From assembly GCA_002786025.1 (NCBI GenBank), contig NHNW01000028.1, positions 124,001 through 188,000 on the forward strand: a DNA stretch of 64,000 nt. The letters are read 5' to 3'. The stretch's first letter is position 1; every line of letters starts with the position of its first letter. Shown piece after piece: positions 11,964-23,255 of this stretch. The position numbers were made by a program, and so were the translations under genes. The notes beneath the pieces were generated by a model. That model was given only the letters and a program-made list of their open reading frames with translations. It was not told the origin of the DNA and searched no databases. The stretch is from Zasmidium citrigriseum (lineage: Eukaryota; Ascomycota; Dothideomycetes; Mycosphaerellales; Mycosphaerellaceae).

Positions 11964-12165
11964 CAGCATTGCCTACTTAGGCTTACGAAAACCGATTGTA
12001 TGAGACGAGATAGGAAAATTCAGGGTCTTTACGTTTTGAGTTTCGAGTTTCCCAAGGTTTTGATTCCAACTATGCCAAGAATTTCCAACGCCTACAGCCT
12101 GATTCGCTCCAAACGCTCCCAAAAACATCATCACCCACAATCTGTCGCCCGCCCATTCGTCCAAT

Positions 12166-12615
12166 CTAATCCTCCGACTCAATCTTGATTACCTTCCCGT
12201 CATAGGTCATCCCCTTCGCCTTCATCGTCTCACACAAAATCCGCCACTCCTCCTCTTCCTCCAGCTTGATTACCTTCCCGTCGTACGTCATGCCCTTCGC
12301 CTTCATCGTCTCACACAGAATCTGCCACTCCGAAATGTCGTCATTCTCTCCCTCCGAGGTTGGAGGGGACAGGAGACCCGAGGCCTGCGATGGTTAGCTT
12401 GGACGAACGAGGAGTGCTGGGGATAGCGATGGTGAGCTTACAGTGTCGTCGTCCTCTTTCTCTTCCTCTTCCTCGAGGAAGTCTCGACGAGCGCGAGCGC
12501 CCATCTCACTGTCTCGGATCATACTGGGACGGCGGCCGGCGCAGGTGCAGGGGAGGCCGGCACGCTCGCAGGCACACATGACGACTCCCTGGTGGAGAGT
12601 CTGCTTCTGTGCCAT
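12166..12615 (-). CDS. Small two-exon acidic protein with an internal tandem duplication
   Basis: Exon 1 is 12615-12442 and exon 2 is 12384-12166. The 57-nt intron 12441-12385 has GTAAGC, a GCTAACC branch site and a CGCAG end. The joined frame gives 130 aa. The N-terminal half starts MAQKQTLHQG and has a Cys-containing CACERAGLPCTCAG segment that might bind metal, then a Glu/Asp run (FLEEEEEKEDDDT). The C-terminal half carries two tandem copies of a unit reading EW(Q/R)ILCETMKAKGMTYDGK, ending in IESED. A second intron (12675 to 12622 or 12618) with GTAAGT and an ACTAAC branch fits the 5' leader. The frame upstream of the ATG begins only with GTG. The synonymous and conservative differences between repeats argue for selection on the protein. 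I recognise no known domain, and function is unknown. Confidence 0.65.
12184..12331 (-). repeat. Two-copy 67-bp tandem repeat (81-bp period) inside the small acidic gene
   Basis: Copies at 12184-12250 and 12265-12331 differ at 5 of 67 positions. The 81-bp period is 27 codons, so the duplication kept the reading frame. The 14-bp spacer encodes the acidic linker between the units. Confidence 0.9.
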
Positions 12616-14156
12616 TGCTGTCTGTGTTGTTAGTCTATTGAGACTGTGAGCGGCGTGGGGATAGGGACGACTTACTGTGTGAAGGTTGTTTGTGTGTGGT
12701 TGATGTGTGTGAGGCTTGCTTGTGTGGATGTTCACGTGATGTTGGAGTTGGTTGTGAGGCTGGAACGAGGGAGGGAACTGAGCGTATTGATATACCCTTG
12801 AGTCCGATATCTGGCTTTTCTGGCGGGTGAGTCGATAGCATAGCCCACCCGGTGTTTGGGGGCAGCCTGATTACTCGTTTCCACTCAGGTGAGTAGAAAC
12901 AGCTCTGACTCCCCTATTTATCTATCTATTGCTGCTTAGCAGGCTGAATGAGCCGATCGCTCTCGCCGTGAGTAAGGTGTACAGGCGCTGCGCCTACGCA
13001 AGTGTTTGCTTACCACTCTAACACTTCACGTAATGCCTGTCTGTTCTCCAAGAACGATGGCTACGATCATGCTGACCAGCTAGGTCGTAGTATCCTCGAG
13101 AACCACCAGAAAGTCGGGGATCGATGCAAGTCATTTCACCGATTTTCTGGATTTTGTAGCCCGATGAAGGGCGCTCCCAGGGGCGAGCTGGTTCGCTCGA
13201 AATTCGTGTGTAGAGGGCTTTTCACCCCCTTTCTCAATCTATCCCCGTTTTGCTATCGATCTCCAATCTACTATCAACCTCCAACTCCAGAGCATAGACG
13301 CTGTCGACTTGGCGGGGATAGCGACTCTACAATGTTTGTCGAGGTGAAGTTGGTCCGCTAAAGTCTAAGGCTGACCCAGTACCACGGCATCGTAAAGGCT
13401 TACCTCTTAATCGCGCCTATAGGCTGATGGGTTAGAATCACACCTATAGCAGTAAAAATAGATGTGGAAGCTATTCGGCATTGCGTCTCTCGATCGGCAT
13501 GCCGAAAACCTAAGCTTCGGTAACACTATCCATGCCGTGGAACACGTTTGTGCAGTGGGGATTCGGAAACCAAAATTCCATTACGTCTACCACAAACCAT
13601 CGTCGAGGTCTGCCTCGGCAGCAAAACCATGTCCGGCTTCTTTTCGCCTGGCGAAGTTCTTTCTTCGATCTCGAAATGACAGATTCAAATTCCAATAGCT
13701 CACCCTCACGATGCAGATGCTCAAAAGCACTCCATCAGACCTACATCTCAGGCTCCGAAAGCCTGGTCAAACTTTCCGCCAGGCTGCAAAACCCTAAAGT
13801 CACTTCACACCTCCCCACATCTCTCTTCGCAAAAGCACAATGGCTACGGAAAAATTCTCCAGCAACTTGAGAGCTTTCTAAATGGGCAAGAAAAGCTCCA
13901 AGCTCGATCCTGTGTCTTGCGACACACAAACTGCACACTCATCGGGATTTCTATTAACGCACACGCACAGTGCAAAATGCAAGAATTTAGACTTCACAGA
14001 CCCTGACCCAAGAACCAGGTCCATACCATCTCACAACCACGGTCCTCCCCAAACATAGGAATCGTATTGCTCGTATTGCGATGGGGTGACTGCTATGCAA
14101 ATTTCATGGACAAACAATATACTGTACATTCTGATTATCTCGCTGCCTGATGGGCT
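12616..14156. other. Intergenic, no convincing gene
   Basis: Holds the leader (with probable leader intron) and promoter of the small acidic gene on the minus strand, and the 3' flank of PAN1 at its right end. About 13340-13460 has some TpA-rich words recalling the RIP island and may be an old repeat fragment; this is a weak impression. Open frames near 13000-13940 are short, overlap on both strands and show no motif. Confidence 0.4.
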
Positions 14157-17100
14157 TTACAAAACACGACCGGCGGTAGAAGCTTCGCTTCGATCCTTGG
14201 TCTGCACTTTCTTGAGTCCCTTGCCAAGCTGGATTTGTTCGAGCAAACCGCTCCGATCTGGCATGCCAGCAGGCGGGCCAGATGGCAATGCAGGCGCAGC
14301 CGGCGCTGGTGGTGGGCCAGGAGGCGGTGGAGGGCCGCCTGGCATTGGTGGGGCGTCTGGAACCGAACTGTTTCCCGGCATTGGGGGAGGTGGTGGTGGT
14401 GGAGCTCCACCGGTGGGCATAGGAGGCGGCGGCGGTGGACTTGAAACTGCATCTCTGTTTGGTGCGGGCGATGCTGGGTTCGATGCTGTTGCCGGGCTGT
14501 CCATAGCCGAGAGCGGTCGCGGCGGCGCCATTGTGCCGAACAAAATTGAGGCGAGCTGCTTGGCACTTCCACCTTGAGGCTGGTCATCATCGTCTTCGTC
14601 ATCGGAAGACTCAACGACAGACCAGTCATCTTCGTCAGCCGGCTTGGATCGAGTTCGGCTCGGTGCGGCGACAGGATCGGGCAGAGCTTGCTGCTTGGAC
14701 AGATCCTGGTTCGTCAATCGGTGGAATGGGTTCGTGTCAACCTTCTTCTCGGCCTCAGGCGATGCTGCAGACGACGAAGGCTGCTGGTTCATGCTGCGGA
14801 AGAACGGATTCTTCGATTCGGCCGGCGGGCTGGAAACGGCCGCAGGGCTCGTCACGCTTGAATCTGGCATCGGCGGTGGTGGAGGAATATCCGAGGGTGG
14901 TGCTGGGATTGGCTCTTGAACTTTCGGAAGCTCCATGCTCTGCGTCGGTGTGCTTTCGGCGGGTGTGTTCTTCTCCGCCTCGTCATCATCGTCACTGGAA
15001 TCGTCATCGCCCATGGACTCAAGCTGAAGCCGAAGCTGCCTCTCTCGCTCTTTCGCGGCTTCAATCTCGGCCCGCTGAGCAGCCAATCGAGCTTCCTTCT
15101 CCTGTTGTTCCTTCTTAGCAGCTTCACGCTTCTTCTTCTCTTCAGCTTTCTTGACCTTGCCGGCCTTGACTTGTTCTTCCAAAGCACGAAGGGATGCCTC
15201 TGCTTCTTCACGTTGCTTTTGCAGCTCGCGTTCTTGACGTGCTTCTTCGTTCCTGTGATAAAGTCAGTACGCAACACCTCTACACCACACTTTATCATCA
15301 CATACTCCATTGCCTGTGTCTCCTTCGCCATGGCTTCCTCCTGCTCTCTGAGGGCTTGCTCCTTGATCTCCTGCTCGGCTCTCTTGGCCTCAGCCTGGGC
15401 CTGATCGCTTTGCACACTTTCGCTTCGATTCTTCCTTGGTGGCGGCGGTTTGGGCTTGCCGGCGGAAGCTGCGGGGGCAGGAGGTGCAATAGACTCGCCT
15501 TGAAGTCTTGCTTGTCGTTCCTGCTCACGCTTCGCATCCTCCTCTTCGGCTTGTCTAAGCTTATCTTCGCGCTCTTTGCGTTCACGTTCAGCGCGTTGAG
15601 CTGCTGTCTCGCCACCCTTAGACGGAGCCTTGAGCCCAAGCGCGGCGAGTCGCTCAGCCATGCGCTGCTCGGCTTGCTGTTTGATGAAAGCCGCACGCTC
15701 CTCAGCAGTACGATAGCTGGAGTACGACGATCCCGACGTCTGCGGTGTGGACGCTGCTGGTCGGCTCGAAGCCGGACTGTCAGTGCGGGATACCGGAGTG
15801 CTGACACGGCTGCTGTCTTCGACTGGCTCTGGAGCTCGTGGACGGACAGGAGCCTTGTCTTCGTTGCGGACACGCGCAGACCTCGAGCTTCTCTGCAGGT
15901 CGAAGATGAAGTCCTTGACCTCGTCTTCAACGCCAAGACCATCCTCCCACCTACGTCGCTCGTGCTCATCCGAAGCAGACTCGGCGCCTTCTTTCAAGTT
16001 CGACTCAAGACCTTTGCTGTATTCTGTCACACTTTCTTCAACGTCGCGCACCATCTTCTCGTTGTCTTCACGTTCTCTTGCGACACGCTTGCTTTCCTCT
16101 TCCAGTCTCTGAGCAGCTGCGGAGCCATCATCAGCAGTTTCAACCTTCTTGCCGGTGAGGGCTGCCGATCTTTGTTGCATCATGGCTTTGGCCCTCGCCT
16201 TCAAACGATCGCTCTCTGTGACTGCGCCGCCTGGTCCAGTACCCACGATGGCAGCTGACGATCCTGGGTGAGCCTTGGCATCCTTGAGCCTGAAAAGCTC
16301 AAGCTGTGCCTCTGCAATGGCTCGTTCGCACCGTCGGACATGACTGGCAAGCTCTGGCAAGCGATCCTGCAGTCCACGCAGCTGTCTCTGAAGAGATCGT
16401 CGTTCGGCATCGGAATCACCGGACTTGAAAGCGCTGCTGGGATGAGTATCGATGTCCTCCTGGATCCTCCTAATGCGTCTGAAGAGCTCCTCGCTCTCTT
16501 TCCTGTCCTTGCGATCCAGTGCGTCCTCTTCATCTCGGCTGCCCTCATCCTCGAAATCCATGGCGTCGAGCAAGACCTGCTTCTCTCTGATTGTCTTCTT
16601 CAACTGATCGATGCTCATCTCGTCTGCAGTGGCGCTGCTAGTATCACTAAGAGCTGGAGAAGAGCTGCGCCCGTTCTCGCCTACCCTTCGCCTGGCAGAG
16701 GAGCGGTACCCGACATCGTCATCGTTGTTCTTAAACACGGTAGCATCTTTGCGACTGTTGTCAGGCGTGCCGTTTGCCCGGAAGGAGTGAGATTTGAGAT
16801 AGCTGACACCCGTCCTTTGCGGTTGCAGGAACGCACCAGTGGACTTCCGCGACTGCGCATCTTGGCTGAGGAGGTTCTTCATCGTTCCAATGCTGGAATC
16901 GATGTTGCGAGTTGAAGGCGGGATGAGCTCGGCTGGCAACTGGTTGGGCACAGGGTAGCCGTTCAGACGACGATAGATCAAGTGCATCGCCACGGCAAAC
17001 TCGTCCAGGTTCAATCGTCCCTTGTTGTGAGGGTCGCTCAACGTCCAGATACGTTCAAGGTCCGGCTTCTCAAGTCCGGACTGGCTGAAGATCTCAATGG

Positions 17101-18520
17101 CCTGATTGCCGGTAATGTAGCCCTTGCCGAAGCCATCCCACGCCTTGAACATGTCGTCGTAGATCTTCTTCTCATCCTTTGTAACAGCCCACGGCACTGT
17201 AGCATTGCCTCGAAGACCTTGAGCACTGAAACCTGACTCTCGTCCTGGCTGGGGCATCATCTGCTGCTGCAAGGCCTGCAAATTGGGCAATCCACTTGCT
17301 GGGGCATTCACCAAACCCCACTGGCCGGGTCGTCCAGTTGGCTGGGCGTTCAGTGGAGCTGCCATGGGCATTCCAGTCTGCCGAGGAGTGAGGCCATAGT
17401 TGGGAGAGAGACCTTGTCCCTGGTTCTGGCCCATACCCGTTGGCATTGGCGGCATTGGAGGTCGTGGTCCAGTGTAGCCCTGCGCTTGAGGCATTCCACC
17501 TTGAAACCCAGTCTGTTGAGGCTGCATACCAGTTGGCTGAGGCTGTTGATAGCCTGTCACTTGAGGTACCTGGAATCCAGTGGGTTGGGCAGTAAGCTGG
17601 CTAAGCAGCTGCTGGTTGTTTGGATTCTGCGCTTGGGGCTGCTGTATCTTTGGTGGCTCGCTGAAGTTTGGCGCATTGCTGCTCGGTGCAGACGGAGGCG
17701 CACTGTCCTCAACGCCAAACGAGATGATGTCGACCATGCTGGATACCTCATTGCGGATCTTCTCTGGCAGAGAGGGCGGCATCTCCTTCCCCGTAAGCCT
17801 GAGGTTGCATAGGTACATGGCCAGCGCAAACTCGGGGAACAGCAATTGACCAGACTTTGTAGTATCCGAGAGTGTCCATATCTGCGCCAAGCTATTGCCA
17901 TCGAGCTTACTCCTAAGCAACAAGTCCTTCGCCTTCTCTCCGCTCAATGCTTGCTCTCCTCCTGTCGCGCTCTTGAACAGCTGCTCGAACTTGGCCTGGT
18001 CTTGGGCCGTGATGAAGCTCAATCGAATGTTCGGTATCCTGCTGCCTGACTTGGGAGCAGGGGCAGAGGGCGCAGGCTGGGACGAGGCGCCTCGGAACGA
18101 ATTGGCCATATCGTTGCTCGTCATGCCCGTTGGCTGCGGTCGTTGCGGCTGCGGTGGGGGAGGGATGCCATTCTGCTGGAATCCCGTCGGCTGAGGCTGC
18201 TGGACTTGAATCTGGGGAGCCTGTTGCTGGGGAGGTTGTTGGAAGCCGGTTGGCTGGGGTTGTTGGAATCCGGTATACTGCGGCTGCTGCTGGAACTGCT
18301 GAGGCTGTTGGCCTGGGAAGCCGGTCGCTTGAGGCTGGAGTCCGCCTTGGGGAGGGAATCCGGTGTATTGCTGTTGCAGCGGCTGCTGGCCAAAGCCGGG
18401 TTGTTGCTGAGGTTGGCCATACTGCTGCTGCCCTCCAAACTGCTGCTGCTGCTGGAAGGGCGGCTGGCCGGGGCGCGCGCTGTTGGCGCCGCCGAGATAG
18501 GAATTGGAGCCGGAGAACAT
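14157..18520 (-). CDS. PAN1: PAN1, actin cytoskeleton-regulatory complex protein (EH domains, coiled coil, WH2)
   Basis: Exon 1 is 18520-15306 and exon 2 is 15252-14157, joined over a 53-nt intron (GTATGT...CACAG) to give 1436 aa. The ATG is placed at [19 protein letters not shown], the typical Pan1 N-terminus; the frame upstream opens only with TTG. EH domain 1 lies at about 163-260 and EH domain 2 at about 441-525 ([15 protein letters not shown]). Gln/Pro-rich linkers hold many QPTGF-type repeats, several matching LxxQxTG (LQPQATG, LTAQPTG, LNAQPTG, LQPQRTG), the motif phosphorylated by Prk1/Ark1 kinases in yeast. A long charged coiled coil lies at about 640-1170. A Pro-rich tract and a C-terminal WH2 segment ([20 protein letters not shown]) follow. 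Pan1 scaffolds the endocytic coat with Sla1 and End3 and activates Arp2/3 at the plasma membrane. The many LxxQxTG motifs suggest control by phosphorylation. Confidence 0.95.
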
Positions 18521-19154
18521 GACGACGGCGCCGGTATTGATCAAAACATTCGTTGATGCAGTCGCGCTGAGGTCGCGGGTGTAACTGGGCCTCGTGGCCG
18601 GGATCAACGCCAAGCCCTCGCCCGAGCAGGAGCTGTGGAGCCGCCCGGATGTTCAGCCACACTCGCCGACGTCACCTCTTCGATGTCAACGTGAAGTGAA
18701 TGAAGTTCATCACTCAACTGCAACGACAATGGTTTTCATCGAGCTCGTTCGCTCGAACCGATCCGTGAGTGCTGTCAATGTGTAAACGCTGCATCACCCA
18801 GCTTCGCACAAGCCGCGCGTAGCTTGAGAGGCAACAGCAATTTTGCACATGTGATAGGCCATTGCAGACGCGCAGAGTTACACGCCCTCACAACGCACTG
18901 TACGGAACCGACCCTGTAAACGACGACCTAACAACATTCGCAGAGCCTGAAGCTTCTCCATGAAATGCAGGAACTTGGTGCCATCAATAACAATTTGAGC
19001 CACATGAAGACGTCACACCGGCCTGGGGATCAATGGATCAACAAGACAAATCTGGCCCAAGACTCCAAAGGAAATCGATTTCCCCAGACTCTGTAGATAT
19101 TCCATGTCCTGCTCTCCTCGATCTTAGCAGCCCAGCGCTGCCAGTCGAGCGAAA
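18521..19154. other. Intergenic: PAN1 promoter and 3' flank of the next minus-strand gene
   Basis: This 634-nt gap contains the PAN1 upstream region. No RNA gene, repeat or convincing open frame was seen. Confidence 0.5.
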
Positions 19155-20235
19155 TTAGTATCTCACATATGGCTTTCGCAAAGCAAACTCCGCCGTCCCA
19201 AGCCCACTGACATGCATAGGATCGACATCATCCTCCACCCAGGCAGCGAAACCTTTGCCCAGGAAGCGCTCAAGAACTTCGTCTATCAGATCTCTCATCC
19301 TCTTGCTATCACAGGTATCGCCGTAACAGATGATCTTCCGTGGCTTTCTCCGCGGCGACCTGATGAGCGGCGTGCTCAACAAATCCCTCACACTCTCCCA
19401 ATAGAAGTCCGGGTCGGGGTTCTGATCGACTTCCGAGCCTTGGTGCGTTAGCATCTGGCCTATGCAATCGATAAGCAAAGCTTACTGCCGAGGCTGTAAT
19501 CGACAAAGATCGCCGGTGTCACACCGTACGCCGACCCAGTCATCGATGTTGTAGTGACTTCGAGGCCATCGGAGTAGTATCCAATGAGCATATAACTGCT
19601 CCTCTCTGGATGCTGATCCCTTACACAGTCGGGAAATATACTGTCGTACGGCTGGCACAATCCAAATCCATGGCCTGCAAGAACGGAGTTCATCGCAAGT
19701 GTGAGCGGTTCTCCGGTATATTGATGCAATATAGCCTGTATATAGTCGACACCGATTGCAGCAAAAGCTTTTCGAATGATGCGATCGCCAATGTACATGC
19801 CCAGGCCGTTCAGATAGGGCACTGTGGCAGCTGCTGAGAGAACAGGACGACCCAGATGCTTTTCTGTGTCGTCTCGCAAAAGCTGCAGCATTTGAGCGAG
19901 GACTCCAACTTTTTCGGATTCTGAGGGAGACTTCGGATCCCTAGTGGGAAGCTCCAGGCGTCTCATGAGTGACTTGTAAACGTCGCTACCTTGGCGAATA
20001 CTGATGACAGTAGCTGTCGAGTTGGCGCAAGATATCGCCGAGACGCTGCATTTCAATCGTAAGCAAGCACAGCAGGGAGTTCGTCGGAAAGTACTTGCCC
20101 ATAGCTTGGATTCAAATCGAAGCCGATACCGCACTCATAATGGTCTTTGCTCAGTGTGGCCTGACTGTGCCGCAAGGAACTTTTGCCGAGGCTGAGAAAG
20201 CAGGACGCAGTGAGAAGAGCTGACAACAGCCGCAT
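19155..20235 (-). CDS. Actin/Hsp70-fold ATPase-like protein with predicted signal peptide; first splice junction unresolved
   Basis: The start at 20235 gives a classic signal peptide (MRLLSALLTASCFLSLG) followed by ECGIGFDLNPSYGQV, which resembles the phosphate-1 loop of the actin-like ATPase fold. A second segment (about 20070-19486) encodes STATVISIRQGSDVYK and a helical region, and ends FVDYSLG. It joins the last exon 19438-19155 over a clear 47-nt intron (19485-19439; GTAAGC, GCTAAC branch, CCAAG end), giving VDYSLGSSEVDQNPDPDFYW. The last exon ends with RKIICYGDTCDSKRMRDLI, like the adenosine motif region (GxxxxxxxLxxxL). I know similar fungal proteins of unassigned function with this fold. 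The join between the first two segments is off by one nucleotide for every GT-AG pair I tried. The gene may therefore be frameshifted, or the intron is one I missed. Confidence 0.55.
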
Positions 20236-21793
20236 CCTCGAGTTGCGAATGTTTCAGCAGGTCCTTGCGTGAATATGCGACACACGGGAATGAGCTGATT
20301 GACAAATTTACGGCGTCCAGGTGCCTGGTAAGTATGGTTACGAGGTCGAAAGAAGCTGTGAATCAAGCTCCGGACTGGGAGCTCATTGAACCAATGGAGT
20401 CGCTGTGAGGCTGAAGCATATTTGCACAGCTCTCTCAACCCTCATCCAGAGAGCATGGAACTTGAATATCATTCGCTTTGTCGACGTTGCCATATGTCTT
20501 GATAGTCTCGGCTTCCATGTTCTGTTGCTCTGTATGTTCCAGGTATATGTGCTGGGACACGACTTTCGTATTTCTTCTCCGAGGGCTGTGACAGAAGGAC
20601 TGAGATCGGTCGCCTACATTCGACTCGCAAGTTGAGATCTGCTTTCGTTGTGATGTGTTGACATTGTGAGGAAAGTCAAAATGTGACGCTGTGGATTCCG
20701 CATGTGAAAGCTAGAGGGAAGGCGCGCTAATGATGCACGGACCAACACGACCGCTGCTTTTGGGAAGGAAGTCACGTCAATCCATGTGGAGGACCTCGCT
20801 TCCGTAGCATCGATGTGAATATGTCGAGATTACAATGTGAGCCAATGGAAGGCGAACGACACAAAAGTCAGACCCGCCCTCCCCAATATTCGAACACTCC
20901 GGCAAAACCCCGGCCACACTTTCGACAAAGGTATATGAATTTCAAACTTCCAGCAGCCAATGAAATTGAGTAAAACGCGGGACACTCGTACCCTTTGGGC
21001 AGGAAGGACCAGACATCTAACCTGCCCAGCTTGATGTCCTTAAGGTTCCGGTGAAGGATGAAAGACTTCGGTCCAGATTCCCCTAGGTTCCCGGGTCAGG
21101 TCTAGCTAGCCTGTGACGTTCTCCCCCCATACGACGATGATCGACCTCTGCGAGGTTTAAAACGGTCTTCCGACGTGGGGTTTCTTTTGCACTTTGAGAT
21201 TCTGATTTTGTATGTTACCGATGACTGGTGGAACGTCCATACTTTTCCATGGTGTGGTCGGCTTTTTGAGAAGCTTGTGACCTTTTCGCGGTCTTCTGCA
21301 CTGTGACATGCCCTTTGTGACATGCCCTTTGTGACATGCCCTTGGCGATCTCCAATGTTGTTGCCTGCCACTGAGAGTTCAATAGGGCTTTCAGGGGCTT
21401 GGACTTATTTGCTAGTCTTGCAGATAGTTCACCCTCCAGATGAATCGAGAGGAGGGGAGAGGAGTAGATGGAGACATGCATCAATTTCAAGGCATCATCT
21501 GACGATCAGCACTGCGAGAATAAGAATTGAGGGTTCATGCGAACACTACTTCTCGGATACAAATGACAAGCAATCCGGGTTCATGGACTCTGGCAATCTG
21601 CTTCGATATGTGTTGCTCTGCCACCCATTGCAGCCTTCCATCACGAGCCCTGAACTCAGCAATTCATATCACACATTGATGCCCTGCACTTCCGTATGAG
21701 CTATCTCGCTCACGCTCCTGAATCCTTTCCGCCGTCAGTCCTCAGCACTCAGACACAGAGAGTGGCGATCGAATCTTGTCCACAAAGTCTGGC
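20236..21793. other. Long intergenic stretch, no convincing gene
   Basis: Open frames are short and lack motifs or ATG starts in good context. It contains a three-copy 14-bp tandem repeat at 21302-21343. It separates the actin-fold gene from the F-box-like family cluster. Confidence 0.5.
21302..21343. repeat. Three exact copies of a 14-bp tandem repeat
   Basis: TGTGACATGCCCTT is repeated head to tail three times with no mismatch. The period is not a multiple of three and it lies outside any gene I support. Confidence 0.95.
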
Positions 21794-22657
21794 TCAAGAT
21801 GCAATGTTGGGGCCACCGGTCAATTCTCCAATCTGAGAAGACCCAAAGAAAACGGCGGAGAGCTTGTAGAGAGGCCGAAGGGAGGCTTGCGCTGGTTGAT
21901 GGCTCATGATAGCGGTGTCTTTCGGCTTCGTGACATATGGCGTGAGGAGGCGCTCCAATCTCTGTAGGTTCTCTGTCCAAGCGCTCTGCTGGTCTTCCTC
22001 CCAGAACTCATCTTTCGAGGTGATGCTGAACTTTGAAAGCCCACTGATGCTCACAAGAGCTTCAAAAGTCTCAGTCGATTCGACTTGATCGTCGGTCAAG
22101 TCACGATGCCATCCCTCCGACTCGCAAACATGTGCCAAGCAGACATAGACTCGCAGATCATTCAACTTTGGGAAGAAGTCAATTTTCCATCCGCCAAATT
22201 CGATATCGTGGTCGAAGACAGAGAGTCTCGTCGCCCACTGCGCAATGACTCCACCGTATCCGGATTGCAGCTTGACATCGACATCCGGGCTCCGGGCATG
22301 GTCTGCTTTGAATCTCTGGTTGCCGACGTAAGCACGAGCGGCGGCGGCAAAGTACTCTTTCGACACCATGAATTCGTCCACCTTGAGCTTAGTATTCGAA
22401 TCCGATTCAGTGCCGTTGCCCTCGTCTTGCTGATTGTCGCTGGTGTCACGTTCCTCTTCCTGCGTCTCGCCGGCTGCACTTTCTTCTTGCATTCCGAAGA
22501 CGTCGGAGAGATCGATTTGGATTCCCTGTGGGACCGCAAGCTCTTCCTTGAAGCTTTTGTGTTTGCCGGTGTAGGGGTAGGCGTAGTCGAAGATCATATC
22601 TTGAACCTCCTGCGGCAAGTCGAGGAGACCTGGTGGTGAGCTCATGTCCGGAGCCAT
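21794..22657 (-). CDS. F-box-like family protein, paralogue 1 of 4 (shortest)
   Basis: Single exon, 287 aa, starting at a true ATG (MAPDMSSPPG). Residues 11-29 read LLDLPQEVQDMIFDYAYP, the family's F-box-like opening: an LP pair, then a helix ending in the YAYP signature. An acidic insert (EESAAGETQEEERDTS) follows, then FMVSKEYFAAAARAYVGNQ, corresponding to the FLVSKxFFEAAxxAWIGNQ block of its neighbours. The C-terminal part (WTENLQRLERLLTPYV) matches WRxNIxxFEELIKPxV. No membrane segment and no DPxxFxxW module is present. F-box proteins usually bind Skp1 in ubiquitin ligases; whether this divergent family does so is unknown. It is the most diverged of the four and is separated from the others by the flavin-reductase-domain gene on the opposite strand. 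Confidence 0.75.
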   Translation of the reverse strand: MAPDMSSPPGLLDLPQEVQDMIFDYAYPYTGKHKSFKEELAVPQGIQIDLSDVFGMQEESAAGETQEEERDTSDNQQDEGNGTESDSNTKLKVDEFMVSKEYFAAAARAYVGNQRFKADHARSPDVDVKLQSGYGGVIAQWATRLSVFDHDIEFGGWKIDFFPKLNDLRVYVCLAHVCESEGWHRDLTDDQVESTETFEALVSISGLSKFSITSKDEFWEEDQQSAWTENLQRLERLLTPYVTKPKDTAIMSHQPAQASLRPLYKLSAVFFGSSQIGELTGGPNIAS

Positions 22658-23255
22658 TGTCGGCGATGCGGATGCGCAGATGTGTGCTGGATCTTTTCGT
22701 CGTTGCAGATCTTGGTCGGTTGTGATGCTCGTGTTGATGAGTTCTGAAGGCGATGCCTGGAAAGTTCAAGGGAAGGCACAAGCCAAACGCGAGCCAGGCA
22801 GCCGAACGTCATCTCGCTCGCGGCAGGCGCAACCCTCGTGTCAACTTCAGCAGACGAATGCATCACATCTCATGGAGAGCAACCAGCGAAGTCAAAGATG
22901 TCGACATCACATACAGCGGCGTCCGCATCCCTGACTGAGGGTAGGTTCAATCGCTACCAATAGCGCATCAGTCGTCTTATCCGTCGTATCCGCGAGTCAC
23001 AATGTATGGGCGTGAAGTTCGGCATTGGCAGTGAAAGTATCTATGCTGATAAATCGAAGACGGTCATGATTGATAGCATGATCAGAGAAACATGGTTCTT
23101 CTTCTGCGAGCCCATCGGCTTCCGACGCCGAGCTCGGACTTCAACGCCGACAGCCCTGGTATCCATCACAAAAATGCCCTTGATCCTGCAGCCTCTGTCT
23201 TCTGAAAGCGACATTGAGCGTTGCAATTCTAATGTGTAACCCTAGAAAACCCGCC
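22658..23255. other. Divergent promoter region
   Basis: These 598 nt lie between the head-to-head starts of F-box-like paralogue 1 (minus) and the flavin-reductase-domain gene (plus). A short plus-strand open frame at 22753-22938 has no motif and was not called. Confidence 0.5.

Noticed and set aside
14086..14580. Gly-rich plus-strand open frame opposite PAN1
   Set aside because: It is the antisense of the Pro-rich C-terminus of PAN1, where CCN codons read backwards give Gly and Trp.
15194..16258. 354-codon plus-strand open frame
   Set aside because: Antisense to the PAN1 coiled coil and crosses its intron; Leu-rich composition is the mirror of Glu/Lys-rich coding sequence.
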